Positions 1-6,423 of a stretch of 8,687 bases of DNA are shown here, piece after piece. The translations under genes were made by a program, and so were the position numbers. Position 1 is the stretch's first letter. The number at the start of each line of letters is the position of its first letter. The notes below the pieces were generated by a model that made no database searches, was not told the DNA's origin, and saw only the letters and a list, made by a program, of their open reading frames with translations. The stretch is from an uncultured Burkholderiales bacterium (GTDB taxonomy: Bacteria > Pseudomonadota > Gammaproteobacteria > Burkholderiales > Burkholderiaceae), in the NCBI GenBank assembly GCA_903845315.1, contig CAIMWY010000422.1:1-8687 (forward strand). The letters run 5' to 3'.

Positions 1-518
1 ATGGCTATGGCGGTAATTTTGAAGGCCGCATCCGTTTTCCACTCGAAGTGTTTCAAGCCGTGCGTGCCGCCTTCCAGGGCAGTTTGGGCATTCGCTTGTC
101 GGCCACCGATTGGGTGGAGGGTGGATGGACCCCCGAAGAAACCGCCGACTTCGCGCTGCGCTTGAAGCAAGCAGGGGCAGACTTTGTGCACATCTCATCG
201 GGCGGCATTTCGCCCCAACAAAAAATCGCGATTGGCCCTGAGTACCAAGTGCCTTTTGCCAAATTGATCAAACAAAAAAGCGGCCTGCCCACCATGGCGG
301 TGGGCTTGATCACCACACCTCAGCAAGCCGAAGACATCTTGGTGCGCGGCGACGCCGACTTGGTGGCCTTGGCCCGCACCTTCCTCTACAAACCCCGCTG
401 GATGTGGGAAGCGGCAGCGGCGCTCGGCGGCACGGTGCAGGCCAGCCACCAATATTGGCGCTGTATGCCACGTGAAGCCCAAGGCATTTTTGGCGCTGTG
501 CGCATTGGTCAACGTTGA
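1..518 (+). CDS. NADH:flavin oxidoreductase, old yellow enzyme (YqjM-like) family, 3' part
   Basis: C-terminal portion of an FMN-dependent ene-reductase-type oxidoreductase; the gene begins left of the window. The frame is already open at base 3 and encodes YGGNFEGRIRFPLEV, matching the 'YGGS.ENR.RF..E' segment of the family, so the GTG at 48 is an internal valine codon and not a start. Further TIM-barrel landmarks are RLSATDW (nt 93-113), SSGG (about nt 195), the FMN-phosphate loop AVGLITT (about nt 297-317) and GDADLVALAR (nt 348-377). The tail QYWRCMPREA is typical of the YqjM-like subgroup. OYE members reduce activated C=C bonds with NAD(P)H; the substrate here is unknown. Because the N-terminus is missing, I cannot exclude a fusion with an N-terminal monooxygenase domain, as in salicylyl-CoA hydroxylase/oxidoreductase proteins. 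It ends 19 bp before the Bug1 receptor and is probably co-transcribed with it. Confidence 0.9.
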   Translation, partial: GYGGNFEGRIRFPLEVFQAVRAAFQGSLGIRLSATDWVEGGWTPEETADFALRLKQAGADFVHISSGGISPQQKIAIGPEYQVPFAKLIKQKSGLPTMAVGLITTPQQAEDILVRGDADLVALARTFLYKPRWMWEAAAALGGTVQASHQYWRCMPREAQGIFGAVRIGQR

Positions 519-527
519 AGCTTGAAT

Positions 528-532
528 CGGAG
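528..532 (+). promoter_or_regulatory. Ribosome binding site of Bug1
   Basis: CGGAG lies 5 nt before the ATG at 538, in the 19-bp gap after the oxidoreductase stop. It supports the choice of this ATG and independent initiation within a shared transcript. Confidence 0.55.
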
Positions 533-537
533 TTCCT

Positions 538-1563
538 ATGACACACCCCCTGCCCCACACCACCCGCCAAACCACCAGCGGTTTCACGCGCCGCGTCGTG
601 TCAACACTGCTGGCGTCTGCCAGTTTGTGCGCCGTGGCGGTGTTTCCCACCCAGGTAGAGGCCGACACCTTCCCCAGCAAACCCCTCACACTGGTGGTGC
701 CCAACCCACCAGGTGGTTTGCTAGACACTTCGGCGCGCTTGCTCAGCGACCCTCTCGCTCGGTTGATCGGCCAGTCGGTGGTGGTGGACAACAAGCCGGG
801 AGGCAGCGGCAACTTGGCCTACTCCCTCGTGGCGCGCAGCCCCAAAGATGGCTACACCGTGCTGGTGTCGTACTCGGGCTACCACATTGCCAACCCTATT
901 CTGATGGACAAGCTGCCCTGGGAACTCAAAGACCTCACGCCCGTGGGCTTGATCACCGTGGCCACCAACGTGATTGCGGTGCACCCCTCGGTGCCGGCCA
1001 ACAACCTGAAAGACTTCATTGCCTGGGTCAAACAAAACCCTGGCAAGGTGAACTACGCCTCGCAAGGCAATGGCTCGGTGTCGCACATTGGCACCGAAAT
1101 CTTCAAACAGCAAACCGGCATTGAGATGACCCATGTGCCCTATAAAGGCTCGGGCCAAGCCATTCAAGACGTGTTGGCCGGACAGGTACAGGTCTTTATC
1201 TCAACGCCACCCTCTGTGATGGGCCATGTGCTCAGCGGCAAGCTCAAAGCATTGGCCGTGACCGGCAAAACTCGACACCCCCAACTGCCGCAAGTGCCCA
1301 CCGCAGCCGAAGCTGGCTTGGCCGGTTTTGAGTTGGAGTCTTGGGTGGCTTTGTATGTGGCATCTGGCACACCCAAAGAGGTGGTGCAAAAGCTCTCGCA
1401 AGAAGTCAAGCGCAGCATGGAGTTACCTGACACCAAGCAACGCGCCGATGCAGCCGGTGTGGAGGTGCGCTACCTCACACCCGAAAACACCACCAAGCTG
1501 CTCGAGCGCGATACCGCCAGCTGGGCCAAGGCCATCAAGGCTGGCAACATCAAGTTCGACTGA
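538..1563 (+). CDS. Bug-family tripartite tricarboxylate transporter substrate-binding protein (Bug1)
   Basis: A 341-residue periplasmic receptor of the Bug/TctC family, which binds small organic acids for TctAB-type transporters. The N-terminus has a positive stretch FTRRVVS (16-22), a hydrophobic core (about 22-36) and likely signal-peptidase cleavage near VEA (40-42). The twin arginines could be read as a weak Tat motif, but Sec export is equally likely. Mature-protein landmarks are FPSKPL (45-50), the ligand loop PPGGLLD (57-63), VVVDNKPGG (81-89), the second ligand loop GNGSVSH (177-183), VPYKGSG (200-206) and the family-type C-terminal WAKAIK segment. Length is normal for the family. 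The ATG at 538 has a CGGAG ribosome site. The neighbouring flavin oxidoreductase suggests that the bound solute may feed a catabolic step using that enzyme, but this is inference; Bug ligands cannot be read from sequence. No TctA or TctB gene is visible. Confidence 0.93.
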   Translation: MTHPLPHTTRQTTSGFTRRVVSTLLASASLCAVAVFPTQVEADTFPSKPLTLVVPNPPGGLLDTSARLLSDPLARLIGQSVVVDNKPGGSGNLAYSLVARSPKDGYTVLVSYSGYHIANPILMDKLPWELKDLTPVGLITVATNVIAVHPSVPANNLKDFIAWVKQNPGKVNYASQGNGSVSHIGTEIFKQQTGIEMTHVPYKGSGQAIQDVLAGQVQVFISTPPSVMGHVLSGKLKALAVTGKTRHPQLPQVPTAAEAGLAGFELESWVALYVASGTPKEVVQKLSQEVKRSMELPDTKQRADAAGVEVRYLTPENTTKLLERDTASWAKAIKAGNIKFD

Positions 1564-1573
1564 ACGCGCGTCG

Positions 1574-2485
1574 TCAGACCAAGCCGTCTTGCACCTGCGG
1601 GTAACGCAGCTGCAAACGCAGCTCGCGCTTCATGCGGCGGTTGTCGAGTCGGCGTGACTCGCTCATGAAGCTCAGCTGCATCGCCGGCAATTCGGTTTGT
1701 GCTTGGGCTCGGCTGATGCGCGGTGGTTTGGGCAAGTTGTAGATCTGCGCGGCCAAGTCAAAGTAGTCGCCCATCTTGAGCTCGGCATCGTCGTTCACGT
1801 TGTAGCGGCGCTGTGCCTGACCGCGCCACAGGGCCAACTGGCAAGCACGCGCCAAATCGTCGGCATGGATGTGGTTGGTGAACACATCGTCTGGCGCCTC
1901 CAGCACCGGGCTGCCACGCAACAAGCGCTCACGCGGCGTACCGCCCTCGCGGTCAGGTGCATAAATACCCGGTATGCGCAAGACACTGGCACGCACACCG
2001 GCACGCAAACGCCCTAGGTGACGCACCCGCGCTTCAGCATCCACGCGGCGCTGGGCCCGTGGGGTGGTGGCGTTGAGCGCACGCGTCTCTGTGACCCAAG
2101 CGCCTGCACAGTCGCCATAGACCCCGCTGGTCGAGCCATACACCACGCTGTGGGGTGGTGTGCGCAACAGCAAAGCGCGGGTGAGTGCCAAGGTGCGCGG
2201 GTCGGTGTGACCTTGCAAGGGCGGCGGCGCCAAATGCAGCACCCGAGTGGCCAAACCGGCCAAGCGCTTCAAGGTCGCGGGCTGGTCCAGATCGCCGCTC
2301 AGGGGCGTCACACCTGCAGCTCGCAAGGCGGGCACACGCGCCGCGCTGGAGGTGAGCGCCAAGATGCGCACATGGCGCTGGGTGCGCGCCACACGCAGGC
2401 CCACATCGCCACAGCCCACAATGAGCAGGCGCTCGCGGCGAAAGCGCGCAGGCAGCGCGCCAAGAGGGGTTTGGTTGGAAGGCAA
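1574..2485 (-). CDS. NAD(P)-binding SDR family protein, YeeZ-like (NAD-dependent epimerase/dehydratase superfamily)
   Basis: A 303-residue Rossmann-fold protein resembling the YeeZ group of atypical short-chain dehydrogenases. The nucleotide-binding loop is GCGDVG (24-29, GxGxxG). The usual central motif appears as YGSTSGVYGD (116-125): the Ser and Tyr are present, but the residue four after Tyr123 is Ala, so the catalytic YxxxK lysine is missing, as expected for atypical SDRs. TNHIHADDLA and YNVNDD are further family landmarks. The function of the group is not established; cofactor binding or a regulatory role is as likely as classical epimerase activity. The start is TTG at 2485: an in-frame stop lies at 2504-2506 and no ATG or GTG precedes the Rossmann strand (GTG first occurs within LLIVG, too late). 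Any ribosome site is weak. It is convergent with Bug1 (10-bp gap) and divergent from the reductase gene (34 bp between start codons). Confidence 0.85.
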   Translation of the reverse strand: MPSNQTPLGALPARFRRERLLIVGCGDVGLRVARTQRHVRILALTSSAARVPALRAAGVTPLSGDLDQPATLKRLAGLATRVLHLAPPPLQGHTDPRTLALTRALLLRTPPHSVVYGSTSGVYGDCAGAWVTETRALNATTPRAQRRVDAEARVRHLGRLRAGVRASVLRIPGIYAPDREGGTPRERLLRGSPVLEAPDDVFTNHIHADDLARACQLALWRGQAQRRYNVNDDAELKMGDYFDLAAQIYNLPKPPRISRAQAQTELPAMQLSFMSESRRLDNRRMKRELRLQLRYPQVQDGLV

Positions 2486-2519
2486 AATACGCTTTGTAAA
2501 AGTTCAAGGATACCCAAAG
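2486..2519. promoter_or_regulatory. Divergent intergenic region between SDR and reductase genes
   Basis: Only 34 bp, AT-richer than its surroundings, separate the two divergent start codons, so promoters for either gene must sit here or inside the opposing coding sequence. A weak rightward candidate is TTGGTT (2471-2476) with TGTAAA (2495-2500), an 18-bp spacer. No convincing leftward promoter or operator palindrome is visible. The rightward ribosome site AAGGA lies at 2506-2510, 9 nt before the reductase ATG. Confidence 0.35.
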
Positions 2520-3557
2520 ATGAGTTTCAACATCACGGTCCAACCCAGTGGCCGCGCCTTCACCACCAACTCGGACGAAACCTTGTTGGCCGCCGGTCTG
2601 CGCCAGGGCATTGGCCTGCCCTATGGCTGCAAAGACGGCGCTTGCGGTTCCTGCAAGTGCAAAAAAATCTCCGGTGAAGTGACACACGGCCCCCACCAAG
2701 ACAAAGCCTTGAGCGCCGAAGAAGAAGCCAACAGCTTTGTGCTGACCTGCTGCGCCAGTGCCCACAGCGATGTGGTGCTGGAGTCGCGCCAAGTGACCGA
2801 AGAAGGCGCCTTCCCCATCAAAAAAATGCCCGTGCGCGTGATCTCTCTGGAGAAGAAGTCGCACGACGTGATGGTGGTGCAACTGCAACTGCCCGCCAAC
2901 GACGTGATGAAGTTCCACGCCGGTCAGTATGTGGACTTCCTGTTGCGCGATGGCGACCGCCGCAGCTACTCGATGGCCAATGCGCCCCATACCCTGGTGG
3001 CAGGCAGCCCCGCCATCGAACTGCACATCCGCCACATGCCCGGGGGTAAGTTCACCGACCACGTGTTTGGCGCCATGAAAGAAAAAGAAATTCAACGCAT
3101 TGAAGGCCCGCAAGGCAGTTTTTACTTGCGTGAAGACTCTGACAAGCCCTTGGTGTTTCTGGCCTCAGGCACCGGCTTTGCGCCCATTAAGGCGATGCTG
3201 GAACACATGCAACACAAAGCCATCACGCGTCCTGTGACGCTGTATTGGGGCGGTCGACGCCCCAGCGATTTGTACCTCAACGACTGGGTGCAAGCCCAAC
3301 TGGATTTGATGCCCAACTTGCGCTATGTGCCAGTCATCTCTGACGCCCTGGCGGAAGACGCGTGGCAAGGTCGCACCGGTTTTGTTCACCAAGCCGTGCT
3401 GCAAGACACGCCCGATTTAAGCGGCTATCAGGTGTATGCCTGTGGCGCCCCCATCGTGGTGGACTCAGCCCGCAGCGCCTACACCAGCGCTGGCTTGCCC
3501 AACGACGAGTTCTATGCCGACTCGTTCACCTCGGCGGCCGACAAAGCCACCGCTTAA
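2520..3557 (+). CDS. Ferredoxin-domain NAD(P)H/FAD oxidoreductase, annotated in relatives as CDP-6-deoxy-delta-3,4-glucoseen reductase-like
   Basis: A 345-residue electron-transfer flavoprotein with the order [2Fe-2S] ferredoxin, FAD domain, NAD(P) domain. The N-terminal ferredoxin carries C37-x4-C42-x2-C45 and C77 as cluster ligands (motif CKDGACGSC). The FAD-binding motif is RSYS (148-151), the NAD(P) loop is ASGTGFAP (215-222), and the C-terminal CGAP is at 308-311. This is the layout of phenol hydroxylase and methane monooxygenase reductase components and of AscD/RfbI. The DNA contains no deoxysugar genes, so the glucoseen-reductase name probably reflects homology only; passing electrons from NAD(P)H to an unidentified oxygenase or other acceptor is the safer description. 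The start at ATG 2520 is supported by AAGGA at 2506-2510. The frame stays open upstream to 2247, but that part lies antisense to the SDR gene and lacks domain homology. It is likely the first gene of a five-gene unit. Confidence 0.92.
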   Translation: MSFNITVQPSGRAFTTNSDETLLAAGLRQGIGLPYGCKDGACGSCKCKKISGEVTHGPHQDKALSAEEEANSFVLTCCASAHSDVVLESRQVTEEGAFPIKKMPVRVISLEKKSHDVMVVQLQLPANDVMKFHAGQYVDFLLRDGDRRSYSMANAPHTLVAGSPAIELHIRHMPGGKFTDHVFGAMKEKEIQRIEGPQGSFYLREDSDKPLVFLASGTGFAPIKAMLEHMQHKAITRPVTLYWGGRRPSDLYLNDWVQAQLDLMPNLRYVPVISDALAEDAWQGRTGFVHQAVLQDTPDLSGYQVYACGAPIVVDSARSAYTSAGLPNDEFYADSFTSAADKATA

Positions 3558-3579
3558 CGACAACAACCCGACGCAGCCC

Positions 3580-4587
3580 ATGCCACACACACAGCACACG
3601 CACACCCGTTCTCGCCCTCTGGCGCGTCTGATCATTGGCTGGACCGTGGGCCTGGCCTCGCTCAGCGGCTGGGCGCAGAGCTTTCCCAGCAAACCCATCC
3701 GCTGGGTGGTGGTGGCACCCGCAGGCTCGTCGCTGGACGTGATTGCGCGTGCCATGCAAGAGCGCCTGAAAGACAACCTGGGCCAGGCCGTGGTGGTGGA
3801 CAACAAGCCCCAAGCAGGCGGCACGCTAGGCACCGCCGAGGTGGCCAAATCGGCCCCCGATGGCCACACCTGGGTCATGTCTTACAACGGGCCTCTGGCC
3901 TTTGGCCCACATCTCTATCCCAAGCTGCCCTATCAGCCGCTGCGCGACTTGCAGCCGGTGATGATCACCACCTCGCAGCCCAATGTGATTGCTGCCAACG
4001 CTCAGCTCCCGGCCAACACCATGCCTGAGTTGGTGAGCTTGCTCAAACAACACCCGGGTCAGTACAACTTCGCGTCGGTGGGCAACGGCAGTGCATCGCA
4101 CCTGACGATGGAATACATCAAGGCCGTCACGGGCACCTTTGCCGTCCATATCCCCTATAACGGCAGCCCGCCTGCGGTGATGGCCACGGTGGCGGGGCAA
4201 ACCCAGCTCATGGCCTCGGTGCCCACCGCGCTCACACCGCAGGTCAAGCAAGGCCGCTTGAAATACCTGGCCGTCACCAGCGCACAGCGCTATGCCCTGC
4301 TGCCCGATGTGCCCACCGTGGCCGAGAGCGGCGTGCCTGAACTCAAAGGTTTTGAAGCGCTGGCTTGGAATGGCGTGTTGGTGGCGGCAGGCACGCCACG
4401 TGCCGTGGTCGATCGCATCAACAGCGCGCTCAACGCCGCCCTGAACGACCCTGCGGTGCGTGAGCGCTTGAAGAACGCGGGCCTAGAACCCGTGGGTGGC
4501 AGCCCTGAGCAATTCACGCAATTGATTGCCCAAGAGTCGGCCAAGTGGGCGCCCATCATCCAGCGCTCGGGCGCACGCATCGACTGA
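3580..4587 (+). CDS. Bug-family tripartite tricarboxylate transporter substrate-binding protein (Bug2)
   Basis: A 335-residue exported receptor of the Bug/TctC family. The signal peptide has a His/Thr-rich, basic n-region (1-16), a hydrophobic core LIIGWTVGLASLSG (17-30) and probable cleavage after A32, before QSFPSKPI. Family landmarks are VVVDNKP (71-77), GNGSASH (168-174), HIPYNG (190-195), PTVAE and the C-terminal SAKWAPII. The first ligand loop reads APAGSSLD (46-53) rather than the commoner PPGGxxD; the Asp is kept but the second Gly is replaced by Ser, which may change the ligand. ATG at 3580 is chosen because it opens a complete signal peptide 22 bp after the reductase stop. No clear Shine-Dalgarno precedes it, so translation may depend on coupling. 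The frame is open further upstream, but that part overlaps the reductase. The ligand is unknown, and no permease gene is adjacent. Confidence 0.92.
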   Translation: MPHTQHTHTRSRPLARLIIGWTVGLASLSGWAQSFPSKPIRWVVVAPAGSSLDVIARAMQERLKDNLGQAVVVDNKPQAGGTLGTAEVAKSAPDGHTWVMSYNGPLAFGPHLYPKLPYQPLRDLQPVMITTSQPNVIAANAQLPANTMPELVSLLKQHPGQYNFASVGNGSASHLTMEYIKAVTGTFAVHIPYNGSPPAVMATVAGQTQLMASVPTALTPQVKQGRLKYLAVTSAQRYALLPDVPTVAESGVPELKGFEALAWNGVLVAAGTPRAVVDRINSALNAALNDPAVRERLKNAGLEPVGGSPEQFTQLIAQESAKWAPIIQRSGARID

Positions 4588-4589
4588 GG
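4586..4589 (+). promoter_or_regulatory. Ribosome binding site deciding the Bug3 GTG start
   Basis: GAGG overlaps the last two bases of the Bug2 stop codon and lies 6 nt before GTG 4596. It favours that GTG over the upstream GTG at 4545 (inside Bug2) and the downstream GTG at 4638, which has no ribosome site. Confidence 0.55.
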
Positions 4590-4595
4590 CGGCTT

Positions 4596-5636
4596 GTGTT
4601 TCACACCTCGCGCCCTCGCCTGCAAGCCATCCCGCGCGTGCACCCACAGCACCCACAACGGCCCCTTCAAGCACGCTTAAAGCTACACCTGCTGCTCGCC
4701 CTGCTGCTGCCGGTGGCGGGCATGGCCCAAGCGCCCAGCACCAAACCCATCCGTTTGATCGTGCCTTACGCCGCAGGCGGCCCGATTGATGTGACCGCAC
4801 GCGCCTTGGCCGAACGCGTCAAAGACGCGCTGGGCCCGGTGATCATCGAGAACCGCCCAGGCGCTGGCGGCAACATCGGCGCTGACGCCGTGGCCAAGGC
4901 CACGCCCGATGGCTCGGTGATCGGCATTGCCGCCACCGCCACCCATGCGGTGAACCCCTGGCTCTACAACCGCATGCCGTACAACGCGGCCAGCGACTTT
5001 GCGCCCATCACCCAAATGCTGCGCGTGCCCAATGTGTTGGTGATGAACGCAGCCACCGCCCAGCGCTTGCAGATCGCCTCGCTGGCCGACTTGCTGCGCT
5101 ATGCCCGCGCCCATCCGGGCCAGCTCAACTTTGGCTCGGGCGGCAACGGCAGTGCCGGGCATCTGGCGGGCGAGTTGTTCAAAGCCCGCGCCGGCATGTT
5201 TGCGGTGCACATTCCTTACAACGGCGGTAACCCTGCGCAGCTGGCGCTGTTGTCAGGCCAAGTGGATTTCAACTTCGACAACCTCGCCACCGCAGCACCC
5301 AACATCAAGAGCGGCAAGTTGCTGGCGCTGGCCGTGACCACACGCCAACGCAGCCCCCACATGCCCGATGTGCCCGCCGTGGCCGAAACCCTGAGCAACT
5401 TCTCGGTCGACACCTGGTGGGGCCTGGTGGCACCCGCAGGCACGCCCGCAGCGGTGATTGAACGCCTCAACCTCGCCTTCACCCAGGCCTTGAATGCGCC
5501 TGAGACACGGCAGCGTTTCGCGGTGTTGATGGCCGAGCCCGCGCCCAGCACACCACTGGCCTTTGGCCAGTTCATGGCGTCTGAGTTGTCGGTCTATGAG
5601 CGGGTGGTCAAGGCCAGTGGCGCCAAAGTCGACTGA
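4596..5636 (+). CDS. Bug-family tripartite tricarboxylate transporter substrate-binding protein (Bug3)
   Basis: A 346-residue exported receptor of the Bug/TctC family, directly downstream of Bug2 (8-bp gap). From GTG 4596 the signal peptide has an unusually long basic n-region (1-29, about six Arg/Lys), a leucine-rich core HLLLALLLPVAG (31-42) and an AQA cleavage site (44-46). Mature landmarks are TKPIRLIVPYAAGGPID (49-65, ligand loop with Asp65), ENRPGAGGNIGADAVAK (85-101), GNGSAGH (183-189), HIPYNGG (205-211), PDVPAVAE and a conserved SGAKVD end. It shares the FAVHIPYNG block with Bug2, but the two are clearly diverged across most of their length, so this is not a recent duplication. The ligand cannot be assigned. 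It is probably co-transcribed with the reductase, Bug2, DUF2189 and DUF2788 genes. Confidence 0.91.
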   Translation: MFHTSRPRLQAIPRVHPQHPQRPLQARLKLHLLLALLLPVAGMAQAPSTKPIRLIVPYAAGGPIDVTARALAERVKDALGPVIIENRPGAGGNIGADAVAKATPDGSVIGIAATATHAVNPWLYNRMPYNAASDFAPITQMLRVPNVLVMNAATAQRLQIASLADLLRYARAHPGQLNFGSGGNGSAGHLAGELFKARAGMFAVHIPYNGGNPAQLALLSGQVDFNFDNLATAAPNIKSGKLLALAVTTRQRSPHMPDVPAVAETLSNFSVDTWWGLVAPAGTPAAVIERLNLAFTQALNAPETRQRFAVLMAEPAPSTPLAFGQFMASELSVYERVVKASGAKVD

Positions 5637-5640
5637 ATCC

Positions 5641-6417
5641 ATGTCCACACCAGCACCTCACCCCGAACTGCATGCCCGTGAAGTGGAGCTGCTACGCCCC
5701 TTGCACTGGCTGGCACTGGCGTGGCACGACATGGAGCGATGCCCCACAGCAGGTGTGGCACATGGCCTGATCTTGGCCCTCATCGGTGGCGCCTTGTTTT
5801 GGTTTGCGCGGCATGCGTTTTGGTGGATAGCCGCCATGCTGTCGGTGTGCATGACCCTCGCCCCCTTGCTCGCCTCTGGCCTGTACGACATCAGCCGTCG
5901 ACTCGAGCGCGGCGAAGATGCCACCGTCACCGACGCGTTTCGCATCTGGTTCAGCGGCGACCGCCGACTGCGCCAGTTTGGCCTGTTGTTGGCGTTGACC
6001 AGCGTGGGTTGGCTGCTGTGTTCTGCGGCGCTGATTCATTGGATGCTGCCTGCCAGCGTCTACTCACCCGCTGACTTTGTGCGCCTGGTGGTGCTGCAAC
6101 CCAATTTTGGTTTGTTTGAGCTGTGGGTGCTCATGGGCGCGCTGCTGGCCGCCCCCATGTTTGCTTCCACCTTGGTGACCCTTCCCCTCTTGCTCGACCA
6201 TCCCACCTTGAGCTTGCAGCAAGCCATCCTCACCAGCTGGCGGGTGGTGGCCCTCAACCCCTTGGCCATGGCGCTATGGGCCGCGCTGCTGTGTCTGTTC
6301 ACCGCGTTGGGCATTGGGTCTGCGTTCTTGGGGCTGCTGGCGGTGGTGCCCATGCTGGGCCATGCCAGCTGGCATGCTTACCGCGATCTGGTCTGCCATG
6401 ACGCTGACGCACACTGA
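5641..6417 (+). CDS. DUF2189 family integral membrane protein
   Basis: A 258-residue protein with about six hydrophobic segments: roughly 38-56, 60-82, 113-135, 160-185 and a long stretch 206-240 that probably spans twice. The cytosolic-type landmarks LRPLHWLALAWHD (18-30) and SGLYDISRRLERGED (79-93) match the DUF2189 family, whose members are predicted inner-membrane proteins of unknown function, sometimes labelled cytochrome c oxidase subunit I-like without the haem-ligand histidine pattern. The length agrees with the family. ATG 5641 lies 4 bp after the Bug3 stop; no strong ribosome site is visible, suggesting translational coupling. An in-frame start further upstream, inside Bug3, is unlikely. 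The position after two periplasmic receptors invites the idea of a membrane partner, but the protein does not resemble TctA or TctB. Confidence 0.82.
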   Translation: MSTPAPHPELHAREVELLRPLHWLALAWHDMERCPTAGVAHGLILALIGGALFWFARHAFWWIAAMLSVCMTLAPLLASGLYDISRRLERGEDATVTDAFRIWFSGDRRLRQFGLLLALTSVGWLLCSAALIHWMLPASVYSPADFVRLVVLQPNFGLFELWVLMGALLAAPMFASTLVTLPLLLDHPTLSLQQAILTSWRVVALNPLAMALWAALLCLFTALGIGSAFLGLLAVVPMLGHASWHAYRDLVCHDADAH

Positions 6418-6423
6418 GCTGGC

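Noticed and set aside
48..50. GTG as the start of the flavin oxidoreductase
   Set aside because: The frame upstream is open to the window edge and encodes conserved family residues (YGGNFEGRIRF), so the gene is 5'-truncated by the window, not starting here.
195..812. Minus-strand open frame of 205 codons over the OYE end and the Bug1 start
   Set aside because: It is antisense to two motif-bearing genes and spans their boundary; it has no recognisable domain.
2247..2519. In-frame 91-codon N-terminal extension of the reductase
   Set aside because: It overlaps the SDR gene on the other strand and is Arg/Ala-rich without homology. The ATG at 2520 has a ribosome site and begins exactly at the ferredoxin domain.
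2034..3113. Long open frame on the minus strand (359 codons) across the SDR and reductase genes
   Set aside because: It lies antisense to two well-supported genes, is His/Gly/Ala-rich low-complexity translation without family motifs, and crosses the divergent intergenic region. This is typical of GC-rich antisense frames.
778..3809. Exact 20-bp match between Bug1 (778-797) and Bug2 (3790-3809) as a possible mobile or recombination repeat
   Set aside because: It encodes the conserved VVVDNKP family motif in both genes, so shared ancestry plus similar codon use explains it.
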